This document shows positions 29,056 to 38,101 of a DNA stretch of 64,000 nucleotides, piece after piece. How positions within the stretch are numbered: the first letter of the stretch is position 1; each line of letters opens with the position of its first letter. Made by a program: the position numbers and the translations under genes. The stretch is from RI-153 sp963721725 (lineage in GTDB: Bacteria; Chloroflexota; Anaerolineae; Caldilineales; Caldilineaceae). The stretch lies in contig CAVRLX010000013.1 of assembly GCA_963721725.1 (NCBI GenBank), positions 62,001-126,000 of the forward strand. Reading direction: 5' to 3'. Below the pieces are notes generated by a model, which did not search any database, was not told where the DNA came from, and was given only the letters and a program-made list of their open reading frames with translations.

Positions 29056-29484
29056 TCAATCATTGCGAATATGGCTGCTGCCGGTTCCGGGAATCGGTGG
29101 CAGTGGATGGTCGGCGTGTGGAATCAAAGTCGTCTGTAGAAACTCAAGTACGTGTGCCGCTGTTTCGGCGGGGGCCGATCCCCGTGTATCCACAAAGAGA
29201 TCGGCGTAGCGGCGGGCATGGTGCAGGCGTGCTTCCTCTGTGTCGAACCAGTCTTCGCTCCAAGAGACGTCGGGCCGCCGCTCGCGCTGGGTTGCCAGGT
29301 CAGCGTGAAGATAGATCAAATAGGCGGGCGGGCGGATGCGCTGCCACATGTCGGGCGTCTGGCTATGTTCCTGGCTGGCCGGGCGGGCGTTATAGCCACG
29401 CTGGCGCAGCGTGGAAACCAGCGTAGATTTCCCCGATGCACTAATGCCCACCACTTTAATCAACGGCAATGGATCATCTGACAT
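29056..29484 (-). CDS. P-loop nucleotide kinase-like protein
   Basis: 142 residues. Walker A is KVVGISASGKSTLVSTL near the N-terminus, a lid-type segment is LHADLATQRERRPDVSW, and an acidic cluster is in SEDWFDTEEARLHHAR. Short relative to known nucleoside kinases. Substrate unknown. It overlaps no neighbour but sits 3 bp downstream of the phosphatase-like gene and probably shares its transcript. The tail runs up to the next gene. Confidence 0.65.
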   Translation of the reverse strand: MSDDPLPLIKVVGISASGKSTLVSTLRQRGYNARPASQEHSQTPDMWQRIRPPAYLIYLHADLATQRERRPDVSWSEDWFDTEEARLHHARRYADLFVDTRGSAPAETAAHVLEFLQTTLIPHADHPLPPIPGTGSSHIRND

Positions 29485-29487
29485 GGG

Positions 29488-30201
29488 CTAAATTGGAAAG
29501 GTAATGGTCATACGGCGCACTTCGCTGCGGGCCGATTGCGCAAGCACCTTGACCACGAGCACAGTGGAATCGTCTTGGGGCCGGTTGCGATCGCGCAGCA
29601 GTGCAGCGTCGAGCAGATCGTCGGCCAACTGGCGAGCGGGCAGCGTGCCATCGGGATCAAGCTGGGAAACCATGGTCAGCACGTCCAATGGGTCGTTGTA
29701 GCGTGTGCCGGCGTGCAAAATGCCGTCGGTGAAGACGATCACCGTTGTGTCGAGCTGAATCGCAACCTCAGTAATGGCGGGTTTGGTGTTGGGATGAATG
29801 CCCACCGCTTCCGTCTCCTCTAGCAGCCATTGCACAGTCTCGCCCTGGCGCACCAATACTGGGCAGCGGCTGTTGCGGCTGATCACAATCGTGTTGGTGA
29901 CGAGATCGATGCTGACAATATTCAACTCAGCGCTGACTTGGCCGCGGCGGTGGGTGCGTAGATAGTCATGGGTGGCGCGAGCCACCGCGCCATCGCGCAC
30001 GCCCTCGGCCAGCAAACTCATGGCCTTGCGCGCCACCAAGTTGCTAATCGTCTTGGCGCTGCGCCCGCTGCGCTGCCCGTCCACCACAATCATGCTGATG
30101 CCGCCGTGGGGGCGCTCGACAACTTCAACTGTATCGCCACTTTCGCCGCTGGCATACTTCCCGATCTTGGCAACTGCCGTCTGAATTTCTAGATTTTCCA
30201 T
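29488..30201 (-). CDS. PP2C/SpoIIE-type protein phosphatase
   Basis: 237 residues. The metal-binding Asp residues of the SpoIIE/PP2C fold are visible: GGISMIVVDGQRSG, VIVFTDGILHAGTRY and QDDSTVLVVKV. Other expected strands (ELNIVSIDLVTNTIVISRNS) fit. It likely dephosphorylates a Ser/Thr-phosphorylated regulator in the cytoplasm. The canonical DGxG motif reads DGQRSG, a modest deviation. It is the first gene of a two-gene unit with the P-loop protein. Confidence 0.75.
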   Translation of the reverse strand: MENLEIQTAVAKIGKYASGESGDTVEVVERPHGGISMIVVDGQRSGRSAKTISNLVARKAMSLLAEGVRDGAVARATHDYLRTHRRGQVSAELNIVSIDLVTNTIVISRNSRCPVLVRQGETVQWLLEETEAVGIHPNTKPAITEVAIQLDTTVIVFTDGILHAGTRYNDPLDVLTMVSQLDPDGTLPARQLADDLLDAALLRDRNRPQDDSTVLVVKVLAQSARSEVRRMTITFPI

Positions 30202-30411
30202 ACACGCTGAAAGGCAATTGGGGCAGGGTCACGCGTCTTGTGAGCGCTGCGGGTCTTGTTTATACTAAGCAGCGCCACAAAGGACCGTTTTCTGCTCTTT
30301 GAAAAATGTCCTTGTGTACTGCTGCGGAGTATAAGTCAATGGAGGGGATGAGGTTGATGCCGAGCCAGCCCTGAGTTGATCAAATCACCGATGGCCCGCT
30401 TTGTCAACCAG
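30202..30411. other. Intergenic stretch upstream of the phosphatase gene
   Basis: About 210 bp. No gene, clear terminator or consensus promoter was recognised; the sequence probably contains the phosphatase promoter. Confidence 0.3.
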
Positions 30412-31944
30412 TTATTGCACAGTCAGCGTTACCAGCGCCGGAGCCGAGCGCACCGTGCGGTTGGAATTGCCACTGGCCCCGATGATCTGAAAGGTGTATG
30501 ACTGTCCCTGGGCATCGCCGGGGATGGTGGCGCGCAGGGTAACCGGGATCTGGCCGCCGGGACCAATGCCCACGGAGATGCTAGTTTCGCCGCATGAATT
30601 GTCGGGACGGCAGATTACCACGCCCCACGGTCCTTGTTTCGCCATGTCGATAAAAATCTCGTCGGCCAGATTGCCAATATTGTTCACCTGAAGTACTACT
30701 TGGCAAAGCTGCCCCACTGTACACTGCTGCTGATTGCCGCCATCCACCGAAAGTTGCACACCCTGGCGGGGTGGTTCACCGGCGGGCGTGGCTGCACTGC
30801 CATTAGGTGTCCAGGTGGGGGTGGGCGTCAGCACCGGCGTGGGCGTGGGCGTCAGTGTGGGCGTGGGCGAATAGGGGATCACCTGCACGGTGACGGGATA
30901 GCTCTTTTCGCTGCCGTCGAGATTGAGTACCGAGAGCATAAACGTGCCCGTGGCGTTGAGCAAACAGACGCGCTTTTCGCCTTTGCCGTTCACGCCTTGA
31001 TTGTCCAAAAAGACGGCGCGTACATGCTCCACTTCCCGATCAAGCGTGGTGCAGCTTTCCGGCGGCAACGATTGATGCGCCGAGCGGAAATCCACAACCG
31101 GTTCGGGGAAACCGGGCGTGGGCGTGGCTGTGACCACAATCACCTGGGGTTCGCCCGGCGTGCTGGTGGGGATGATCACCTCTGGCGTGGGGCGGCGTGT
31201 GGGGGCCAAGATGCCGCCCGGTGTGGTAATGATCACGGCCCCGGCCACCGCCGTTGCCAACGATGGGTCCGCCGGTGCACTGCCATCGGCGCCCGGCTCT
31301 TTGGGCGTGGGCGTTGTGATCACCACGGCTCCCGGCGGCGGCGGTTCCTCCGTGGGCGTGGGCGTCACCGCTTTGGGGAAGGCAAACGTTGGCGTGTTTG
31401 TGGGCGTGGCCGCCGGTGAGATCAGACTCAGCGCAGCGGACGTGGGCGTCACCAAAAGGAAGATCTGCTCAGGCGGCGGCGTGTTTTCCGCCAACGGGCG
31501 GCCCAGGCTGATCACCCCGCGCCCCACCAATTGCCAGCCTGTATAGGCCGCCACCGAGCCGCCACAGAGCAGAAAGAGCAAAAAGAGCGAGGCCAGCCCG
31601 ATCCAAAACCCAGGCCGCGGCCCCCCCTCGGCATAGTCATCCTCGGCGATGAAGTCGTCCAATGCCGATGGTTCCCCGTAAGGGGCGTCGGCATCCACTG
31701 TGTAAAGGGGCGAAGCTGTATGTGCCGTCAGCCGATAGCGCGGGCAGAGCTGATGCCCTTGCCCCAAACAATAGGTGGCTTGATCAATGAGCAACAATTG
31801 ATCGTCACTTTCCAGCCCATCGGCAAAAGGATCGACGAGAGCGGTGGCAAAGCAGCAGTTTTCAAAGCTGGGGTATTCCTGGGCTGGGCCACGCCTGTCG
31901 TCTTTGCCACGCGTGCCCAGATAGGAACAGAAGTTGTCTCTCAT
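30412..31944 (-). CDS. Membrane-anchored Cys-motif and Thr-Pro-linker protein
   Basis: 510 residues. The N-terminal cytoplasmic part carries a Cys pattern, FCSYLGTRGKDDR ... FENCC ... YCLGQGHQLCPRY, that looks like a small metal-binding module and is recurrent in Chloroflexi. A transmembrane helix follows (FWIGLASLFLLFLLCGGSVAAYTGW). A long Pro/Thr-rich extracellular stretch with two beta-sandwich-like domains comes after; the last (LSVDGGNQQQCTVGQLCQVVLQVNN...) resembles CARDB/NEW-type domains. Function unknown. The start codon overlaps the stop of the cca gene by 4 bp, so it is co-transcribed with it. Confidence 0.6.
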   Translation of the reverse strand: MRDNFCSYLGTRGKDDRRGPAQEYPSFENCCFATALVDPFADGLESDDQLLLIDQATYCLGQGHQLCPRYRLTAHTASPLYTVDADAPYGEPSALDDFIAEDDYAEGGPRPGFWIGLASLFLLFLLCGGSVAAYTGWQLVGRGVISLGRPLAENTPPPEQIFLLVTPTSAALSLISPAATPTNTPTFAFPKAVTPTPTEEPPPPGAVVITTPTPKEPGADGSAPADPSLATAVAGAVIITTPGGILAPTRRPTPEVIIPTSTPGEPQVIVVTATPTPGFPEPVVDFRSAHQSLPPESCTTLDREVEHVRAVFLDNQGVNGKGEKRVCLLNATGTFMLSVLNLDGSEKSYPVTVQVIPYSPTPTLTPTPTPVLTPTPTWTPNGSAATPAGEPPRQGVQLSVDGGNQQQCTVGQLCQVVLQVNNIGNLADEIFIDMAKQGPWGVVICRPDNSCGETSISVGIGPGGQIPVTLRATIPGDAQGQSYTFQIIGASGNSNRTVRSAPALVTLTVQ

Positions 31945-33491
31945 GAAGAGCGTGCGCGCTCCGCTTGGGGCGGGGATAAATCCAAAAGTTGCGCCGCCAA
32001 GGCCAGCGCCTCGTCGGTGTTTCCAATTTCGCCGACAGCCTGGGCCTCGCTGAGTTGTTCGAGCAACTCCCCGATTTGCCGGCCCGGTTTCAGATTAAAG
32101 TGTTGGATCAAGGTGCTGCCGGTGATCAGCGGTGGCCGTGTAGCTGCGACATTTGCAAAAGTAAACGCCAGCAGCCCATTCACCTGTTCCACATAGCGCG
32201 CCCACACCTCGCCCAAATTTTTGCCGATGGCGTGGCGGTCGGCCAGGGCCAGCAACAGCACATCCACACCTGTGCGCGGGCCAGTGAGGCCGCTGCCTGT
32301 GTCGCGGAAAAAGCGATGGGCAGAGCGGCGATTGATGGCGCGAACGCCGAAACTGCTCACCAGATTGTGCGGGCGCATGTGATCGGCCAGTACACTTTTA
32401 CAGACCATCACTTCACGGCGGCTGAAGCGCAACTGGCTGAGGCGCGCCTCGGCCAGATCCGCGCTCACAGTTTCGTGATCGAGAAAGCGATAGCGTAGCG
32501 TGCCTTCCTCGCTGATCTCCTCGGTACGTGTGGCCGGTTTGCCCGTGTCATGAAAAAGCGCATGCCAGACCAGCCAATCGGCGCGGCTGTGACCCGTGGT
32601 CAGTGCTTCGGCAAAGTGGGCGCTTAATTCTGCGCGCCAATGAACCAACATCTCGGCCAGGCTTGGCTCAAGCGGCACAGACGCATCGATCAGCCAATCG
32701 CGCAGGTGGGCGGCGTTGTCCATCACCAGCCGCGTGTGATCGTAGACGTCGAGGTGATGCGGTGGCGACTGTGTCACGCCCACGGTCCCGGCCAGTTCGG
32801 GCAGCACTTGGACTAGCAGCCCCAGTTCGCGCAGTGTCTCCATCACGGCGCCGGGCTGTGTTGCGCTGAGCATCTTCCATAGTTCATCGCGCACGCGTTC
32901 ATGGCTCACGCCGCGGATGCTCTCGGTGCGGGCGTGGATCTGCTCGCGCAGTTCTGGCGCAATGGTTAGCCCCAACTTATGGGACAGCCGTACAGCCCGC
33001 AACATCCGCACCGGGTCCTGATCAAGATTGGCGGGATCGAGCGTACGCAGCCTGTGCGCGGCCAGATCATCCACACCCCCGCTGAGATCGATTAAGCGGG
33101 GCGGGTGATCGCGGTAGAGTTCCAGCGCCAGCGAGTTCAGCGTAAAATCCCGGCTTTGCAGATCGTGGGTCAGATCCCCGCGCAGGGCGGAGATGTCACA
33201 TTCCAGCCGGGTCCCGTTGTCGTTGATCTTCACCAGCCGTGCTACATCGCGGCTCTCATCCAGCGGATAGTAGGCCCAGCCGATCTGGTCTGCCACGCGC
33301 CGCGCCAGATTCAGCACCGGCCCCGCCATCACCAGATCAAGATCGGTTACCGCGCCAGCGCGCCCCATGAGATAGTCGCGCACGTTGCCGCCTACGATAT
33401 AGACAGTGCGCTCACTTAGCAGCCCCGCCAGCACGCTTTCAAAGCCGGGAGCCTGCCACGCTTCAATTGTGGGATCGTGTGAATTGGTCAT
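31941..33491 (-). CDS. cca: CCA tRNA nucleotidyltransferase / poly(A) polymerase family with HD domain
   Basis: 516 residues. The nucleotidyltransferase head has YIVGGNVRDYLMGR and AVTDLDLVMAG (catalytic Asp pair). The tRNA-binding helix motif is DPVRMLRAVRLSHKLGL. An HD phosphohydrolase-like domain is at about 270-400 (LVWHALFHDTGKPATR ... RFLDHETVSA). The protein adds or repairs the tRNA 3' CCA end; a poly(A) polymerase role cannot be excluded by sequence alone. A promoter-like site lies about 95 bp upstream, beyond a perfect palindrome. Confidence 0.85.
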   Translation of the reverse strand: MTNSHDPTIEAWQAPGFESVLAGLLSERTVYIVGGNVRDYLMGRAGAVTDLDLVMAGPVLNLARRVADQIGWAYYPLDESRDVARLVKINDNGTRLECDISALRGDLTHDLQSRDFTLNSLALELYRDHPPRLIDLSGGVDDLAAHRLRTLDPANLDQDPVRMLRAVRLSHKLGLTIAPELREQIHARTESIRGVSHERVRDELWKMLSATQPGAVMETLRELGLLVQVLPELAGTVGVTQSPPHHLDVYDHTRLVMDNAAHLRDWLIDASVPLEPSLAEMLVHWRAELSAHFAEALTTGHSRADWLVWHALFHDTGKPATRTEEISEEGTLRYRFLDHETVSADLAEARLSQLRFSRREVMVCKSVLADHMRPHNLVSSFGVRAINRRSAHRFFRDTGSGLTGPRTGVDVLLLALADRHAIGKNLGEVWARYVEQVNGLLAFTFANVAATRPPLITGSTLIQHFNLKPGRQIGELLEQLSEAQAVGEIGNTDEALALAAQLLDLSPPQAERARSS

Positions 33492-33509
33492 CGGTGTGCC
33501 GCCTCTACC

Positions 33510-33557
33510 AGACCTTGTTTCCCCGGCCTCTGCGCAGAGGCCGGGGAAACAAGGTCT
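33510..33557. repeat. Perfect 48-bp palindrome upstream of cca
   Basis: AGACCTTGTTTCCCCGGCCT and its exact reverse complement meet without a loop at CTGC|GCAG. No mismatch in 24 bp per arm. It lies between the promoter-like site and the cca start, so it is probably in the 5' leader of the transcript. Confidence 0.9.
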
Positions 33558-33582
33558 TCGTTGCCAGAAAGTGAATTGCGCA

Positions 33583-33609
33583 CATTATACCAGAAGGCCC
33601 GACAATCAA
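33583..33609 (-). promoter_or_regulatory. Promoter for cca
   Basis: On the minus strand TTGATT is followed after 15 bp by TATAAT, with a TGG extension (TTCTGGTATAAT). Start of transcription would be about 85 bp above the cca ATG. Confidence 0.5.
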
Positions 33610-33632
33610 CGGGACGGCGGCCCCGTGGGAAT

Positions 33633-35081
33633 TCAACGCAGGGCAAGGTAGACGAAGAGGGCCGCCAGGAGCGCGGCTAGCAGTGTCAGCAGCAGCAGGC
33701 GATTGCGGAGTTTTTGCGCGAACTGATCATTGGCGCGGATGCGCGCCGACCATTGGATCATCCATCCAGCCACGGCATTGATGCCAGCCAGCAAACTCAC
33801 GAACAAAATGCCTACTTCCAGCCCCCAGATCAGGCGGATCAGCGACCAAACGCAGTAACCCACCAGCAGTCCGTTGAGGAGTGCCCAGAGCAGACGCAAT
33901 GTGGCTACCACTGGATGCTGGCTTGACCATTGGCGGAACTCGCGCCAGCTTTCCCAGAACCAGCCTTCGCCAATCGGCTCGGAGCCGTGGGCCACGTAGG
34001 CGTGGGCACGCGGCAGACAGAGATCGCCGGTGCGCTCGGCGGCGATGACCACTGTCAGCGCCGGTAAACGTGTGGCGGCGGGCAGCGCTTCGTGGTTGCC
34101 GTTGGCCCCGCCGCGCAGTTCCAGGCGTGTCGGGATGTCGCTGATCGCGATCCCTTCCCACAGGGCGGCGGGCAGCGGGCCAGTGTGGATGGTATGCTGT
34201 TGGCCGGGCGCAACGGGTGCATTCACCTGCACTTCCACGCCCTCGCCTGTCAGCCGCACAACAGTCACGGCCACATTGCCATGATTTTCAACGGTGATGG
34301 TCAACTCTTGCGCATCCCCTGGCTGGCGCTCAATCATAAAGTCGATCTGTTTGTTCAACCGCAACTGTTCTGGATGCGAGAGATGAAAGTTAAACTCTTG
34401 ATGGAAGCGACAGTCCAACAGTTCCAACCAATCGGCGGTGTAGTCTTTGAGAATGCCGCCATGTTCGCGGATGGATTTATCGGTGCGCAATTCCTGGGCC
34501 ACGACGCGCCGCCCGATGTATAGCTCCAAAATCGGCTCGAAGGACTGACGCGCTGTTGTGTCCAGCACGGTCTGGCCGATTTTGGTAATGCGCGCGTCCT
34601 GGGTCTGCACCACCTGGCTGCCGCCCGTCTCTTTGAAGCGCGAGACCACAAAGCCAATCGACTCGCCAATGGCATCGCGGAAGGTGTTGAAAAAGTTGCG
34701 TAGCGCCCGCCAAAGCTGGTGATGCAGGCCGGGGTGATAACTGCGCTCGATCTCCTCGGCCCGGCGGCGCTGTTCGTCTGCGCTCAGTTCATCGTGGAAG
34801 CGATAGAGCGCCTGCATGTTGCCCATGCGATCCTTGAGAAAGAGGATGCTGCTCTCTACATGCCCGGTTTTGTCATGGACGGGGTGGGCATAGCGAACTT
34901 CGAGTCCGCTGGAAAAGACCTGGAGTTGCCCCCAATAGGTGGGCTTGTCCTTAAGTTCCAACGTAACATGAAAATTCTGAAAGTCCTTCAGACAGCGGTC
35001 GCGCACCAGCCGGGCCAGATAGGTGCTGGCAAAGGTGGTGAAAAAGATGAAAAAGAGGGTGAGAAGGAAAATGTTGTCCAT
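33633..35081 (-). CDS. Integral membrane protein of unknown function
   Basis: 482 residues. One N-terminal membrane helix (MDNIFLLTLFFIFFTTFAST) is followed by a large soluble part. A beta-sandwich region around residues 240-320 (LTITVENHGNVAVTVVRLTG...) is of the kind that follows NEW/CARDB domains. Four C-terminal helices come in two pairs (VVATLRLLWALLNGLLVGY, GILFVSLLAGINAVAGW, LLLLTLLAALLAALFVYL). No family could be named. The same-strand neighbours cca and the CHAT protein are separated from it by intergenic repeats. Confidence 0.6.
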   Translation of the reverse strand: MDNIFLLTLFFIFFTTFASTYLARLVRDRCLKDFQNFHVTLELKDKPTYWGQLQVFSSGLEVRYAHPVHDKTGHVESSILFLKDRMGNMQALYRFHDELSADEQRRRAEEIERSYHPGLHHQLWRALRNFFNTFRDAIGESIGFVVSRFKETGGSQVVQTQDARITKIGQTVLDTTARQSFEPILELYIGRRVVAQELRTDKSIREHGGILKDYTADWLELLDCRFHQEFNFHLSHPEQLRLNKQIDFMIERQPGDAQELTITVENHGNVAVTVVRLTGEGVEVQVNAPVAPGQQHTIHTGPLPAALWEGIAISDIPTRLELRGGANGNHEALPAATRLPALTVVIAAERTGDLCLPRAHAYVAHGSEPIGEGWFWESWREFRQWSSQHPVVATLRLLWALLNGLLVGYCVWSLIRLIWGLEVGILFVSLLAGINAVAGWMIQWSARIRANDQFAQKLRNRLLLLTLLAALLAALFVYLALR

Positions 35082-35153
35082 GAGATCTCAGAATGCGATT
35101 GGGTGATTAGGAGATTGGGTAGAGTTTTTCAATTATCGTATCTATAGGTCCAG

Positions 35154-35216
35154 GGTGCGACGCACTCGCCACACAGAATTTCTAGCCAAGTCTTGTCCTG
35201 GCGAGTGCGTCGCACC
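35154..35216. repeat. 18-bp inverted repeat within a larger inverted pair
   Basis: GGTGCGACGCACTCGCCA (35154-35171) and TGGCGAGTGCGTCGCACC (35199-35216) are perfect complements. Outside them, GATTGGGTGATTAGGAGATT (from about 35099) and the sequence around TCTCCAATCGCC (35240-35270) form an outer inverted pair. This gives a nested hairpin between the CHAT gene and the membrane-protein gene. Confidence 0.8.
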
Positions 35217-35266
35217 AGAACAATTACCAGTTAAATAGTTAATCTCCAATCGCCAATATCTAATCG

Positions 35267-37299
35267 CTAATTCCCCCAGTGTACCCGCACGTTGGGATCG
35301 GCGTAAAGCGTATAGGCCAGCCAGGTGGAGTTGCCCGGTTGCAGCGCGCGCACATGCTGGCGAGCGGCGTGGAAAGCCTGTCCCAGCGTGTCACCAGTCC
35401 AAAGCGCCCGGTAAAACTCTGCCGACACTGCCGCCGCCAGCTTGTCGTTGACCTCCCACAGCGTGCCGATAAAGGCACTGGCGCGCACGTCGACGATCAT
35501 GCGCTCGGCCCAGCCGCCCAGCCCGGTAAAGGCAAAGCCGATTTGCGCCGTGTGGCAGGCGTTGAGAAAGACAATCGGGCGCGCTTTGCGCAGGCCGCGC
35601 ACACGGCTGCCGCGCAGATCACGCGGGTAGAGTTCGCTCTGCTCGGCCAAGCGAATTGCCGATTTGTCTGGGTCTGTGCCCGTGAAGTTGCCGTGGGTGG
35701 CAAAGTGAAGCAATTCAATGCCGCCCTGCTCAGAGACGCTCTGCACCTCTTGCAGCTTTTGCAGCGGAGCCGGGCCAATGTCCACGCCCCACCGGGCGAT
35801 CTCGGCAAACGAGGCGATCTCCTGCTCCACGAAATCCAGATCCAAGGCGGGGGCAACCAGCCGCGCCGCCACAATCTGCACCCGATCCGCCGGGCCAGAG
35901 GTCGAGAGCCAGCGGCAGAGTTGCCAGCCCCCGGCCAGGAAATCGTCGCTATGGTCGTTATCAGCATCATAGGGCTTTGCCAGCTCCCACGGAATCCACG
36001 GCTCGTCGCTGACGATTAAAAATGATGCAAGTTTGCCTGCCTGACGCAACTCGACCAGTTGCCGATCGGCGGCTTGCAGCGCTGCGGGAAAGAGATCGAG
36101 ATAGAGATTTTCACCGCTGGCTTCGAGTTGCGCCAGCGCGCCGGCTTCGTTGGCGCTGCCCTGGGCCAGGCTGCTCAACTCGGCAAACAGTCCGGCCAGA
36201 TAGCTCTGCGGATTGGCGGTTTTGAGTTGAACCTCGCCCATGTTGGCGCTATCAAGGTTGGCGGTGGGGCAGTGGAGTTCATAGTGCAAGGTGTTCCCGC
36301 TGAGATGTACACGCAGTTCCACATCGGCGGGTGGCGGCGGATCGGCGCTGATCGCCAGCGCGATGGGGAGCGTGTCGCTGTCAGCCGCCGGCGTGAGCTT
36401 GCTCAAAGGCATGGCTGGGGCGGGCGCGCTTGTCACGTTTGTTTCTAGCTTGAAACTGCCCACCAGCCGCCCTTTGTGGCGAAAATCCACGTTGACGGTG
36501 TAAGTGCCCTCAACGGTACTGGCGGTGAGAAAGAAGATCGCCGGGGTAGATTCGGTGAAACTGTAGACGTCAATCGTCTGCCGCCACTTGTCGGTTCGTT
36601 CGTTAAAAGCCGGGGCGTGGATGATCACGTCTACTTTTTCCGGCGTGTGTGGGTCGGCAAAGTCAACGGGAACGCTGCTGTCAATACGCGTGGATTGCGG
36701 TGCGACGGGGGTAAGTTTTACCACCAGCGGTGCCTCGCTGCCAGGGGCCATGTGTTCGGGGAAATCTACATCGGTGAAAAGGTCCACGGTGAGCGGGGCG
36801 GGCGGCGGTGGCATGGCGGATCGGTGCTGTTCCCCGCCGTTCGCCATTGCCATTTCTCGTTGATCCAGACTATGGAAGAGTTCGAGAATCGAGGGCTGAA
36901 TCTCTTTGGGGCGTGCATCGAGTTTGTAAACAGCCCGGCGCAGGTGTCGCCATCTACGATAACCACCGTGGCGAGAAAATTCTCTTCTAACCACGCCTGA
37001 ATCTCGGCGACAGTTTCAGCCGTGTCGGTGGGGATCACGCGGTCGGCGGCGGGCAGGGGCAGCATTTCCAGCGTATCGTAGAGAATTTCGTCATCCCCGC
37101 TTTGCAGCAGCGGAACCAGCGCCGTAAAGGTGCTCACCCGATAGCTGCCATCGGCCAATTGCACCACCAGCCACGCCGTCGCCTCGTTAAAGTCCGATTG
37201 CGCCAACTCCCACAACGCCCGGCCCAGCGGTGCATCCCCCGGCAGGATGATCACTTCTTTTTCGCACAAGGCATAGAGATCCGCAGGATCGATGGGCAT
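35267..37299 (-). CDS. CBS-like/CHAT domain protease, frameshifted
   Basis: About 677 residues when the shift near 36925 is repaired (AGLFT joined to KLDARPKEIQPSILELF). Residues 1-130 look like a CBS-type ligand-binding unit (IILPGDAPLGRALWELAQ ... ATVVIVDGDTCAGLFT). The middle is a beta-sandwich-rich region (LTVDLFTDVDFPEHM ...). The C-terminal CHAT caspase-like domain has the His in LLHFATHGNFTG and the Cys in IVFLNACHTAQ. CHAT proteases act in regulated proteolysis, effector release and defence. No obvious substrate gene is next to it. The MoxR-DUF58 locus is 2 kb downstream of its start. Confidence 0.75.
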
Positions 37300-37325
37300 G
37301 GTGGGCTTCCTTTCGTTTCAGACCT

Positions 37326-37821
37326 TTAGGATTCTAGCGCGCTGACTAAAGTATCAAAGATTTTATGATTGATACGACCCGCCTTCAGAAGCGCCTGCAA
37401 TTTTAGAGCGGCCTCTTGTGTATCGATTAATTCTAGGCGATGGGCTTTAAGAATTTGTCCGGCAATACCAGAAATGGACATTCCCATCTCCAGTGAAATC
37501 TGGCGACCGATTGTTTCTTCAATCAGAAGCGGGAGATTTAACTGAAGTGCCAGTTGAATGGCCTGAATTTCACCTTTGTGCAACCGTTCACCATGCGAAA
37601 TTAATGTGTTGGCATAGGGCTGCTGGACTGTAATCAAGCTTTCTATCTGGTAATAGGTCAGGTACGCTTGGGGAGAATCGAATTCACCCTGACTGAGTTC
37701 GTCGAGAACCGCAGGTGGAACGATGATTTGACTATATAACTGTTTGATAAAGCCAAAGCCTCAGCCATTTTCTCCAGTGTACTCAATGGCCCGTATCACT
37801 AACAATGCTTGATTCTCTCAT
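37326..37821 (-). CDS. DUF3368 PIN-like toxin, two frameshifts
   Basis: The intact C-terminal frame includes QIIVPPAVLDELSQGE and HKGEIQAIQLALQLNLPLLIEE, diagnostic of DUF3368. Upstream, RESSIVSDTGPLSTLEKMAEALAFIKQLYSQ is recovered by adding one base near 37790 and one near 37745. The repaired length is about 165 residues. DUF3368 proteins are PIN-fold toxins whose antitoxin is UPF0175. The ATG at 37821 overlaps the UPF0175 stop (ATGA). With two shifts, this may be a dead toxin or a sequence error. Confidence 0.7.
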
Positions 37822-38048
37822 GCACGAAGTTCAATCATTACATTTTCATCTTGATCCGACAGAACAGCGAAGCCGAATTCAGGCAACATCTCCTCAAATC
37901 GGCGGCGAGAAATTCCCAGAGACTCACAGGCCTCTCGCTCGGAAAGTTTGCCCAGATTATACAATGTTACGACCAACGTCTGTTTCAAATACAGATGGTT
38001 AAAGTGATGCAGAGGTGCTGTTTCTGGAAATTCAAGTGAAATCAACAT
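37818..38048 (-). CDS. UPF0175-family antitoxin
   Basis: 76 residues. The family core is LVVTLYNLGKLSEREACESLGISRRRFEEML, a small helix-turn-helix-like DNA-binding unit, followed by an acidic tail. It is the first gene of a coupled pair with the DUF3368 toxin (4-bp overlap) and is expected to neutralise the toxin and repress its own promoter. Confidence 0.8.
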   Translation of the reverse strand: MLISLEFPETAPLHHFNHLYLKQTLVVTLYNLGKLSEREACESLGISRRRFEEMLPEFGFAVLSDQDENVMIELRA

Positions 38049-38101
38049 AGGAAATTCTCTACCTCCCCTTGCAATGACCCGTTTCTGGGCTGTGACTGCT
38101 T

